Of a DNA stretch of 5,237 bases, positions 1 to 5,178 are shown piece after piece (the stretch's first letter is position 1; each line of letters begins with the position of its first letter). The translations under genes and the position numbers were made by a program. The DNA is taken from the NCBI GenBank assembly GCA_025928535.1, contig JAICJJ010000250.1, positions 1 to 5,237 on the forward strand, in the 5' to 3' direction. Under the pieces are notes generated by a model. That model searched no databases and was not told the origin of the DNA. It worked only from the letters and a program-made list of their open reading frames with translations. The DNA comes from Thermomicrobiales bacterium. Its GTDB lineage: Bacteria; Chloroflexota; Chloroflexia; Thermomicrobiales; UBA6265.

Positions 1-180
1 GCCCAGTATTTCTTCGTCCCGTTGCTCGACGCGACAGACGAAGAAACGATGCGGCGGCGGGCCGCGGCGGGGGCCCCGCTGGTGAATGGCCGGCGGGCCG
101 CCCGGCCCCAACGGCCGTGCGGCCCGCCGTCAATCAGAAATCCGCGACCGCGGGAATCACCTCGCGGCCGACGATCTTGA
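1..180 (+). CDS. C-terminal end of an unrecognised protein (5' truncated)
   Basis: Frame 1 is open from the left edge to a TGA at 178-180 and gives about 59 residues beginning AQYFFVPLLDATDEETMRRR. The first 25 or so codons have strong G/C third positions and a mixed, protein-like composition. The rest is Arg/Pro-rich low-complexity sequence running through the hairpin at 91-129 and 47 bp into the antisense end of the oxidoreductase gene. The true end could therefore be earlier if there is a frameshift: frame 2 stops at 83-85. I do not recognise a family. Convergent with the next gene. The reading frame is moderately likely, the function unknown. Confidence 0.4.
   Translation, partial: AQYFFVPLLDATDEETMRRRAAAGAPLVNGRRAARPQRPCGPPSIRNPRPRESPRGRRS
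91..129. terminator. GC-rich hairpin between convergent genes
   Basis: Positions 91-101 pair perfectly with 119-129 (CGGCGGGCCGC against GCGGCCCGCCG). A single mismatch (102/118) follows, then five more pairs (103-107 with 113-117) and a 5-nt loop at 108-112. It lies 5 bp beyond the stop of the minus-strand oxidoreductase gene, between converging genes, where a bidirectional terminator is expected. No T-run follows on either strand, so this is not a textbook intrinsic terminator. Confidence 0.5.
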
Positions 181-1015
181 TTGGCGCGATGCGATCGATA
201 TCCGGCATGTCGCCGATCACCGTCTCGATGCCCAGTTCGGCCAGTCCGCGCAATTTGGCGATGAGCTCTCCCGTCTTGCCGCGATCGGCGCCGACGTCGA
301 AGCGGAACGCGCACGTCTTTTCGATCGCGTCGTAATCGCGTCCCTCGGCTTCGCAATGGCGGCGCAACACGTCGAGTTTGCGCGCGATCTGCGGCCCCGG
401 GCTCAGGCTGCATGCATCGCCGTAGCGGGCGACGAGGCGCAGCGTCTTTTGCTCGCCTTCGCCCGCGATCATGATCGGCGGATGCGGCCGGGTCAGGCTT
501 TGCGGCAGGTTGAGCGGCCGCTCCAACTGGTAATGCTTGCCGACGAACGGCCGCTCGTCGCCATGCTCGCCGCTCCAGAGCCGCAGGCAAATCTGGATCG
601 TTTCTTCGAGCATCTCGAAGCGCTCGGCGACCAGGGGGAACGCGATTCCCATGCCAATCGCCTCGTCTTCGTACCAGCCGGCCCCGATGCCGAGCCAGGC
701 GCGGCCTCCGGACAGCACGTCGAGCGTCGTCACCGCCTTGGCGAGGACGGCCGGCGTCCGAAAGTGGACGCCCGCGACCATGTGCGTCAATTTCGCTCGG
801 CTGGTGTTGGCGGCGACGACGCCGAGCGCGACGCAACTTTCCAGTTCGGGTTGTTCTGGCCCGCCAAAGTAGGGCCCCTGCCAGAGATGGTCGGCCACGC
901 CAATCAGGGCGAAGCCGGCCGCGTCGGCGGCGCGCGCGATCGCCGCGAGCGATTCGCCCATCCGCACGGCGCCGCCGCCCCAGGCGAATTGGTTGATCTG
1001 CAGTCCGAGTTTCAT
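134..1015 (-). CDS. LLM class F420-dependent oxidoreductase, Rv1855c-like (TIGR03560-type)
   Basis: A 293-residue luciferase-like TIM-barrel protein, a normal length for single-domain LLM flavin/F420 enzymes. It starts MKLGLQINQF. Residues 38-44 (IGVADHL) are the typical strand end after the first helices. Residues 79-90 (MVAGVHFRTPAV) and 97-114 (TLDVLSGGRAWLGIGAGW) carry the family hallmark S-G-G-R then G-I-G-A-G-W, linked to cofactor phosphate binding. Residues 178-186 (HPPIMIAGE) and 190-200 (KTLRLVARYGD) are the conserved second half. Family knowledge suggests hydride transfer using reduced F420 (or FMN) on an unknown substrate in the cytoplasm. GAGGAAGG stands just before the ATG and supports this start. 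It is the last gene of a two-gene operon after the DUF2269 gene (22-bp gap). The oxidoreductase family is very likely; cofactor and substrate are inferred. Confidence 0.93.
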   Translation of the reverse strand: MKLGLQINQFAWGGGAVRMGESLAAIARAADAAGFALIGVADHLWQGPYFGGPEQPELESCVALGVVAANTSRAKLTHMVAGVHFRTPAVLAKAVTTLDVLSGGRAWLGIGAGWYEDEAIGMGIAFPLVAERFEMLEETIQICLRLWSGEHGDERPFVGKHYQLERPLNLPQSLTRPHPPIMIAGEGEQKTLRLVARYGDACSLSPGPQIARKLDVLRRHCEAEGRDYDAIEKTCAFRFDVGADRGKTGELIAKLRGLAELGIETVIGDMPDIDRIAPIKIVGREVIPAVADF

Positions 1016-1037
1016 GGCCTTCCTCGCGAAGATGCGA

Positions 1038-1502
1038 TCACAACGACGGCTTGAAGACCATCGCCCAGACGACCGATGCCAACACCAGCAAGTTGATCGC
1101 GTTCAGCCACAGCAGGCGGCTTCGCAGCGCCCCCAGACGCGGATCGTCGGGCGGCGCCGATTGCGCCAACGCGCCCAATTCGCCGGCGGCGCGCTGGACC
1201 GCGATCACGCCGATGGCGATCGAGAGGATGAAGCCGACCAGCCCCCAGACGATCCAGGGCGCGCCAAAGGAAAAGCGGGCGACGCCGGCCGTCGCCAGAC
1301 CGGCCAGCAACGTCAACCCCATTGCCGGACCGATGACCGTCCGGCCGAATGCTTCCGTCTGGCGGCCCATCGCCGCGACGAGCGCCATGTCGCCGACGCG
1401 AGCCAGACGCGCGTTGAACACGACGAGCGCGAACATCCCGCCCAGCCAGACGATGACGCTGGCTACGTGGACGAATTTCAGCAGCAGGTAGAGCGTCGGC
1501 AC
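1038..1502 (-). CDS. DUF2269-like integral membrane protein
   Basis: 154 residues with four hydrophobic helices at about 4-29, 54-76, 81-103 and 130-150, and no separate signal peptide. Helix 1 carries a His followed by W-x-G-G (KFVHVASVIVWLGGMF), the recurrent pattern of DUF2269 and related small four-helix membrane proteins. Helix 2 contains a Gly-rich GPAMGLTLLAGLATAG stretch. The His-12 in the membrane could bind a metal or haem as in CopD-like proteins, but this is inference; no function is established. The start is a GTG at 1502-1500 preceded by GAGGAG with a 9-nt gap. It is the first gene of the operon with the LLM oxidoreductase and diverges from the TetR gene across a 221-bp region, so it is a candidate target of that regulator. 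Confidence 0.85.
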   Translation of the reverse strand: MPTLYLLLKFVHVASVIVWLGGMFALVVFNARLARVGDMALVAAMGRQTEAFGRTVIGPAMGLTLLAGLATAGVARFSFGAPWIVWGLVGFILSIAIGVIAVQRAAGELGALAQSAPPDDPRLGALRSRLLWLNAINLLVLASVVWAMVFKPSL

Positions 1503-1528
1503 GAATTGCTTCTCCTCACGCGGGGCCG

Positions 1529-1540
1529 GCCGGCGCCGGC
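1529..1540. promoter_or_regulatory. 12-bp perfect GC palindrome upstream of DUF2269 gene
   Basis: GCCGGCGCCGGC is self-complementary and lies 26 bp upstream of the GTG start of the membrane protein gene, just ahead of its ribosome binding site. It could be a second protein-binding site or an mRNA hairpin. In DNA this GC-rich such a palindrome can also be chance. Confidence 0.2.
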
Positions 1541-1643
1541 TCGTTCAACGCTCTGGTCAATCGCCAGGCGGATGCTTGCGGGATATCCCAGGTCCGCCGC
1601 CCCCAAACCGGAATCGACAACCCAGACTCCGTCGCGTCTCGAG

Positions 1644-1666
1644 AAGCGGAGGAACTTGCTCCGCTT
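1644..1666. promoter_or_regulatory. Candidate TetR operator palindrome
   Basis: AAGCGGAG, a 7-bp spacer (GAACTTG) and CTCCGCTT form a perfect 8+8 inverted repeat 58 bp before the TetR start and 141 bp before the divergent DUF2269 start. Size, symmetry and position are typical of TetR-family autoregulatory operators. It overlaps the likely -35 area of the regulator's promoter, so binding would block transcription. Assigning it to this regulator is inference from location. Confidence 0.65.
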
Positions 1667-1684
1667 GAAAGGTCAGGGTAGCAT
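1656..1684 (+). promoter_or_regulatory. Possible promoter of the TetR gene
   Basis: TTGCTC at 1656-1661 and TAGCAT at 1679-1684 are separated by 17 bp and resemble -35 and -10 elements (3/6 and 4/6 matches to sigma-70 consensus). The -35 lies inside the palindrome at 1644-1666. The match is weak. Another TTGAAA at 1665-1670 has no -10 at the right distance. Confidence 0.3.
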
Positions 1685-1723
1685 AACCGGAGGAAACCTA
1701 TCCACTTCGACGAGGCGAGCGAC

Positions 1724-2416
1724 GTGATGGACGCAAGCGCGGCCAAGTCCGAACGGGGCATGCGCGCCGATGCGCTGCGCAATCGCGCACGCATCCTCGA
1801 TGCCGCCCGGGACCTCTTCGTCGAGCAGGGGCCCGACGCGCCGCTCGACGCCATCGCCGCCCGGGCCGGCGTCGGCATCGCGACGCTGTACCGGCGTTTT
1901 CCAGACCGGGAGGCGCTGATTCGGGCTGTCCTGATCGAGGCTCTGCGCCGCGCCGGCGAAGCCGCGCGTGAGGCGGCGACCGACGAGGCCGAGCCATTCG
2001 CCGCGCTTGCTTCCTACATGCATCGCGCGCTCGACCTGCGCGTCAGCGCGGTCATGCCGGTCCTCTTGGATCGCGTTCCAGCCTCCGATGAAGAGATTGC
2101 GGCCACGCGGGAAGCGTCGGCCGAGCGGCTCGAAGCGCTGATCGCCCGCGCGCACGACGCGGGGTCGCTTCGATCCGACGTGACGTTTGGCGACATTGGG
2201 CCGCTGCTGGTCCGCCTCTCTCGGCCACTGCCGGGCACGCTCGGCGACGACCTGGATCGTCGCCTCGCCCACCGTCACCTCGACCTCGTGCTCGACGGCT
2301 TGCGCGCCGGCGCCAAACTGGCTCGCCCGTTGCCGGAACCCGCATTGACTCGCGCCGATCTCCGCGCGCGATCGACCTCACGTCACGGTCGGCAGGCGAA
2401 CGGGCGAGCGGATTGA
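1724..2416 (+). CDS. TetR/AcrR family transcriptional regulator, SbtR-like C-terminal domain
   Basis: 230 residues from the GTG at 1724, or 229 from the ATG at 1727; GAGG at 1712-1715 suits either. Residues 20-70 form the TetR DNA-binding domain: RARILDAARDLFVEQG, then the helix-turn-helix PLDAIAARAGVGIATLYRRF (40-59), then the FPDREAL link to helix 4. The C-terminal helical ligand/dimer domain ends in HRHLDLVLDGLRAGA, a pattern I associate with SbtR-like (TetR_C_43-type) regulators. The last 35 or so residues are a polar, Arg-rich tail that is probably disordered. It likely represses its own gene and perhaps the divergent membrane protein/oxidoreductase operon through the 1644-1666 palindrome until an unknown small molecule binds. 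It converges on the DGPF gene, with only 15 bp between the stops. Confidence 0.93.
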   Translation: MMDASAAKSERGMRADALRNRARILDAARDLFVEQGPDAPLDAIAARAGVGIATLYRRFPDREALIRAVLIEALRRAGEAAREAATDEAEPFAALASYMHRALDLRVSAVMPVLLDRVPASDEEIAATREASAERLEALIARAHDAGSLRSDVTFGDIGPLLVRLSRPLPGTLGDDLDRRLAHRHLDLVLDGLRAGAKLARPLPEPALTRADLRARSTSRHGRQANGRAD

Positions 2417-2431
2417 TCTGACGCATCGTCG

Positions 2432-2791
2432 TCAGCGATCGCAGCCGAAATCGGCCAGCGGCCGCACTTCGATGCTGCCGACGCGCGCCGGCGGCATCTT
2501 CGACGCCAGCCGGATCGCCTCGTTCAAGTCGGCCGCTTCGATCAGATAGAAGCCGCCGAGTTGCTCTTTCGTTTCGGCGAACGGGCCGTCGCTGAGAAAC
2601 GTCTTGCCGTGTCGGGCGCGAATCGTCGTGGCCGTTCGCACCGACTGAAGCGGCGACGAGGCGATGTAGTGACCGCCTGCCCGCAGGTCCTCGCGATAGG
2701 CGAGGACATCACGAACGAGCGCGTCGTACTCGTCGTCGGGCATCTCCGCGATCGCCGATTCGTCCTGATAGACCAAACAGAGATACCGCAT
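2432..2791 (-). CDS. YCII-related / DGPF domain protein (copy 2)
   Basis: 119 residues starting MRYLCLVYQDE, the usual opening strand of the YCII-related ferredoxin-like fold. The signature DGPFAETKEQLGG spans residues 68-80, followed by FYLIEAADLNEAIRLASKMP and a closing GSIEVRPL strand. The frame stays open upstream to 2914, but the ATG at 2791 has GGAGG 5 nt ahead of it and fits the family N-terminus, so the longer start is rejected. Small cytoplasmic proteins of this group have no firmly known activity; some are encoded next to ECF sigma factors, but none is visible here. It is about 50% identical by eye to its upstream neighbour (2950-3321), which indicates a tandem duplication that has since diverged. 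The 158-bp gap between the copies includes a hairpin, so co-transcription is uncertain. Confidence 0.92.
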   Translation of the reverse strand: MRYLCLVYQDESAIAEMPDDEYDALVRDVLAYREDLRAGGHYIASSPLQSVRTATTIRARHGKTFLSDGPFAETKEQLGGFYLIEAADLNEAIRLASKMPPARVGSIEVRPLADFGCDR

Positions 2792-2904
2792 TGCCGCCTC
2801 CGCCGCATCGTCCCAAATTCGTGTCTTGCGACGTTGTCGAACGACGAGACGTGAAATCGACGATCCGCGGACGGCCTCGACGGCGATCCGGCAGGCACGC
2901 CGAA

Positions 2905-2925
2905 GGGCCGGCATCGATCCGGCCC
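2905..2925 (-). terminator. Hairpin between the two DGPF genes
   Basis: GGGCCGG (2905-2911) and CCGGCCC (2919-2925) form a 7-bp perfect stem with a 7-nt loop, 24 bp beyond the stop of the first DGPF gene on the minus strand. A 10-bp palindrome GCGAATTCGC (2938-2947) lies between the two. No U-tract follows, so it may be a weak terminator or an mRNA-stabilising structure. Confidence 0.3.
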
Positions 2926-2949
2926 GGTCCTCAGCGTGCGAATTCGCGT

Positions 2950-3321
2950 TCAGTCGGCCGCTTGTCCGAGCGCGGACAGTCCGGGGACGTCGAGCACCGG
3001 CCTGATTTCGACCGTGCCTTTGCGCGCGCCCGGAATGCGGCCGGCGATGGCCGTCGCTTCGTCGAGGTCGGCCGCTTCGATCAGGAAATAGCCGCCAAGT
3101 TGCTCGCGGGTCTCGGCGAACGGTCCATCGGTCACGAGCCGCTTGCCATCCCTGACCCGCACGCTCGCCGCAGTGGCGACGGAGTGCAGCGGATTCGCCG
3201 CCAGGTAGCGCCCGGACGCATGAAGATCGCGGGCGAGCGCGGCTGATTCGACGTAGCAGGCGGTGCGTTCGGCGTCGGTCCAGACGCCTTCGTCGCCATA
3301 GATCAGCAACATGTATTTCAT
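2950..3321 (-). CDS. YCII-related / DGPF domain protein (copy 1)
   Basis: 123 residues starting MKYMLLIYGDE, with the signature DGPFAETREQLGG at 65-77, then YFLIEAADLDEATAIAGRIP and GTVEIRPV. It has the same single-domain dimeric alpha/beta-barrel architecture as the neighbouring copy but a longer C-terminal tail (VPGLSALGQAAD). The ATG at 3321 is chosen because GGAGG stands 5 nt upstream and the protein then begins as the family does; the open frame extends to 3423 without support. It lies 106 bp downstream of the MoaD-like gene and beyond a strong hairpin, so it is probably transcribed on its own or by readthrough. The biochemical role is unknown. The family was first noted for its conserved Asp-Gly-Pro-Phe motif. 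Confidence 0.92.
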   Translation of the reverse strand: MKYMLLIYGDEGVWTDAERTACYVESAALARDLHASGRYLAANPLHSVATAASVRVRDGKRLVTDGPFAETREQLGGYFLIEAADLDEATAIAGRIPGARKGTVEIRPVLDVPGLSALGQAAD

Positions 3322-3385
3322 CCGGTCCTCCAACGATCGGCCGCGGGAGCGGGCGTGCCGCCGGTTCGGAGCGGCTATGGATGGG

Positions 3386-3417
3386 GGCCGGAGCAGAACG
3401 AGCGTCCCGCTCCGGCC
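3386..3417 (-). terminator. Hairpin after the propeller/MoaD-like operon
   Basis: GGCCGGAGC (3386-3394) pairs with GCTCCGGCC (3409-3417), a 9-bp perfect stem with a 14-nt loop, 10 bp beyond the stop of the MoaD-like gene. An alternative inner hairpin, GAGCG (3400-3404) with CGCTC (3408-3412), competes for the same right arm. No U-run follows on the minus strand. Position supports a 3'-end structure for the operon. Confidence 0.5.
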
Positions 3418-3427
3418 GCGCATTGCC

Positions 3428-3724
3428 TCAACCGCCGGCCATCGCGCCGACGACCCAGAATGGCTCTTTTCCGGCCGCGACCGCCTCCGGAAGGGGCGCG
3501 TCGGGCGAATCGTGCGAAAGATCCTGCTCGCAGGCGAAAAAGCGGACCAGCGGACGCCGCCGCTGCGTCGCCGCGTCGCGGATCGTTCCGCGCAGCATCG
3601 GATACGAGGCTTCGAGCGCGTCGAGCACCGAACGTTGCGTGGGAGCGCCGTCGATCTGCAATTCCACCTCGCGCCCGGCGCCGGCGAGATTGCGCAGGTG
3701 GACCGGCAGGATGAGCCGGATCAT
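3428..3724 (-). CDS. MoaD/ThiS-like small beta-grasp protein with C-terminal Gly-Gly
   Basis: 98 residues starting [22 protein letters not shown], the usual first strand and turn of MoaD/ThiS/ubiquitin-fold proteins. [21 protein letters not shown] helix follows (29-48), then [15 protein letters not shown] (57-71), and it ends exactly in VGAMAGG. In MoaD and ThiS the terminal Gly-Gly is adenylated by an E1-like enzyme and converted to a thiocarboxylate that donates sulfur. The intact diglycine end here suggests the same chemistry, but no MoeB/ThiF, MoaE or ThiG gene is in the window. The ATG at 3724 overlaps the stop of the propeller gene (ATGA), implying translational coupling. The frame is open further upstream to 3934, but that stretch is antiparallel coding sequence of another frame and lacks family sequence. 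Fold assignment is good; the partner and pathway are unknown. Confidence 0.88.
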   Translation of the reverse strand: MIRLILPVHLRNLAGAGREVELQIDGAPTQRSVLDALEASYPMLRGTIRDAATQRRRPLVRFFACEQDLSHDSPDAPLPEAVAAGKEPFWVVGAMAGG

Positions 3725-4836
3725 CGCAGCGTCTGCACTTCGATCGAGACGACCGACGGCAGATTCGACACGATCGGCTCCCAGCGGTCGCCGCCGTTCG
3801 CCGAGGCGTAGACCTGGCCGCCGGTGGTGCCGAAGTAGATGCCGCAATCGTCCATCGCATCGACCGCCATCGCGTCGCGCAGCACGTTGACGTAGCAATC
3901 CTGCTGCGGCAAGCCGTCGGTCAGCGCTTCCCACTCGTTGCCGCCGGTCCGGCTGCGGTAAACGCGCAATTTCCCTTCCGGCGGGAAATGCTCGGAGTCG
4001 CTCTTGATCGGCACGACGTAGATCGTCTCCGGCTCGTGCGCGTGGACCGCGATCGGGAAACCGAAATCGCTCGGCAAATTTCCGCTGACTTCATGCCACG
4101 ATTCCCCGGCGTCGTCGCTGCGCATGACGTCCCAATGCTTCTGCATGAAGAGAACGTCCGGCCGCGACGGGTGCATCGCCAGCCGGTGGACGCAATGGCC
4201 GACCTCGGCGTTCGGATCGGGCAATTCGAATTGGGAAAGCAGTCCGTTGTTGATCGGCCGCCACGTCTCGCCGCCGTCGTCGGTGCGAAACGCGCCGGCG
4301 GCCGAGATGGCGGTGTAGATTCGGTTCGAATCGTTCGGGTCGAGGATGATCGTGTGGAGGCACATGCCGCCCGCGCCCGGCTGCCAGAGGTTGCCTTTGA
4401 CGTCGCGCAGGCCAGGCAGTTCGTCCCACGTCTGCCCGCCATCGCGCGAGCGGAAGAGCGCCGCGTCTTCGACCCCGGCATAGACCGTGTCGGGATCGGT
4501 CGGCGACGGCTCGAGATGCCAGACCCGCGTGAATTCCCAAGGGTGCTGGGTGCCGTCGTACCACTGGTGCGTGCCGGGATTGCCTTCGTAGGCGAATTGA
4601 TTGCCGACCGGCTCCCACGTCTTGCCGCCGTCGTCGGAACGCTGGATCGTCTGCCCGAACCAACCGCTCGATTGCGACGCGTAGAGCCGGTTCGGATCGG
4701 CCGGCGAGCCGGAGAGGTGGTAAATCTCCCAGCCGGCGAAGAGCGGTCCGCTGACCTCCCAATCTTTCCGCGCGCCGTCCGACGTCAGAATGAATGCGCC
4801 CTTGCGCGTGCCGACCAAAACGCGAACCCCGCTCAT
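3721..4836 (-). CDS. Cytoplasmic Asp-box (BNR) beta-propeller protein, sialidase/sortilin-like
   Basis: 371 residues with no signal peptide or membrane helix. Six Asp-box motifs (S/T-x-D-x-G-x-x-W) sit at 67-74 (SDDGGKTW), 130-137 (SRDGGQTW), 185-192 (TDDGGETW), 240-247 (SDDAGESW), 295-302 (SRTGGNEW) and 345-352 (SANGGDRW), spaced 50-63 residues, one per blade. The last two are degenerate. The usual automatic name is exo-alpha-sialidase or WD40/YVTN/BNR-like protein, but I see no FRIP motif and no clear Arg triad, so sialidase activity is unsupported. Inter-blade segments are rich in His: [14 protein letters not shown] (89-102), [28 protein letters not shown] (213-223) and MQKHW, which could mark a metal or active site on one face. 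AAGGAG 6 nt before the ATG at 4836 decides the start over a longer frame to 4899. Its stop overlaps the MoaD-like start. Confidence 0.9.
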   Translation of the reverse strand: MSGVRVLVGTRKGAFILTSDGARKDWEVSGPLFAGWEIYHLSGSPADPNRLYASQSSGWFGQTIQRSDDGGKTWEPVGNQFAYEGNPGTHQWYDGTQHPWEFTRVWHLEPSPTDPDTVYAGVEDAALFRSRDGGQTWDELPGLRDVKGNLWQPGAGGMCLHTIILDPNDSNRIYTAISAAGAFRTDDGGETWRPINNGLLSQFELPDPNAEVGHCVHRLAMHPSRPDVLFMQKHWDVMRSDDAGESWHEVSGNLPSDFGFPIAVHAHEPETIYVVPIKSDSEHFPPEGKLRVYRSRTGGNEWEALTDGLPQQDCYVNVLRDAMAVDAMDDCGIYFGTTGGQVYASANGGDRWEPIVSNLPSVVSIEVQTLR

Positions 4837-4872
4837 GTCAGGCTCCTTCGTCTCCGTCCCGAACGGACCGTG

Positions 4873-4930
4873 CAACCCGGCTGCGGGGCGCCGCGCCAAT
4901 TTGTCGAACGAGCCGGGTTGAAATCGACAA
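4873..4930 (-). promoter_or_regulatory. Potentially structured 5' leader of the propeller gene
   Basis: In the presumed leader RNA, CAACCCGGCT (4920-4911) can pair with AGCCGGGTTG (4882-4873), 10 perfect base pairs. TTGTCGA (4930-4924) can pair with TCGACAA (4907-4901), 7 perfect base pairs. The two stems interleave, so they form either an H-type pseudoknot (loops about 3, 3 and 18 nt) or two mutually exclusive hairpins. The site is 37 bp before the start codon. No known riboswitch class is recognised. The pairing is seen directly; regulation is inference. Confidence 0.35.
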
Positions 4931-5009
4931 CTCCGAACCGGGCCGATCGCCGATTCGCGCGCCCCGGCATCCGTGCAGCCGCCTCGAACGCCGTGAGTGA
5001 CTCGCAGTC

Positions 5010-5015
5010 AGTATA
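5010..5015 (-). promoter_or_regulatory. Candidate -10 box of the propeller/MoaD-like operon
   Basis: TATACT on the minus strand (5 of 6 match to TATAAT) within GGCTATACTG. No convincing -35 lies 16-18 bp upstream (CTGTAC at 17 bp). Transcription from here would start near 5003 and leave a leader of about 165 nt before the ATG at 4836, containing the paired segments at 4873-4930. Confidence 0.4.
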
Positions 5016-5056
5016 GCCGATTTCAGGTGAACGTACAGCACAAATGTTCCTCAATC

Positions 5057-5176
5057 GAGTCGGGGAGTCGGGGAGTCGGGGGATGACGAGACGATCGGCG
5101 CGGCGATTGTGCAAGTGAGGGACGTCTCGCTCATCCGTGTTCTTCCCAACTCCCCGACTCCCCAACTCCCCGACTT
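5057..5176. repeat. Octamer tandem repeats in inverted arrangement
   Basis: Three tandem GAGTCGGG units lie at 5057-5080. Four inverted units CCCAACTC/CCCGACTC/CCCAACTC/CCCGACTT lie at 5145-5176. Between them GGATGA+CGAGACG (5081-5093) pairs with CGTCTCG, one extra C, and TCATCC (5123-5136), so the arms extend into a long imperfect stem with a 29-nt apical loop at 5094-5122. The element begins 2 bp after the stop of the minus-strand gene to its right. It resembles short tandemly repeated or palindromic intergenic elements and may act as a 3'-end or terminator structure. Confidence 0.75.
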
Positions 5177-5178
5177 CG

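Noticed and set aside
86..1054. 322-codon plus-strand open frame antisense to the LLM oxidoreductase gene
   Set aside because: It is a GC-driven shadow of the minus-strand gene: Arg/Ala/Asp-rich, no family motif, no ribosome binding site, while the opposite strand encodes a clear LLM protein.
993..1727. 244-codon plus-strand open frame opposite the DUF2269 gene
   Set aside because: The translation is Gln/Arg/Asp-rich low complexity, the mirror of a hydrophobic membrane protein; the minus strand has four clear helices and a good ribosome binding site.
1673..2278. 201-codon minus-strand open frame opposite the TetR gene
   Set aside because: Antisense shadow with no motif. The plus strand carries an unmistakable TetR helix-turn-helix.
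2792..2914. N-terminal extension of the copy 2 DGPF protein
   Set aside because: The extra 41 residues are basic and unlike the family. A strong GGAGG sits before the internal ATG at 2791.
3721..4836. Annotation of the Asp-box protein as a true exo-alpha-sialidase
   Set aside because: Asp-box repeats alone are structural and occur in many propellers. I find no FRIP motif or clear catalytic Arg triad/Tyr-Glu pair, and no export signal.
3988..5016. 342-codon plus-strand open frame antisense to the propeller gene
   Set aside because: Arg/Val-rich shadow of the Asp-box protein frame, with no recognisable domain. It crosses the propeller's start and the leader.
5057..5176. CRISPR array
   Set aside because: The units are 8 bp and contiguous, arranged as an inverted pair, with no regular 30-40 bp spacers and no cas genes.
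5057..5176. Insertion sequence remnant with terminal inverted repeats
   Set aside because: The element is only 120 bp, made of simple octamers, with no target-site duplication that I can see and no transposase fragment. A small non-autonomous element cannot be fully excluded.
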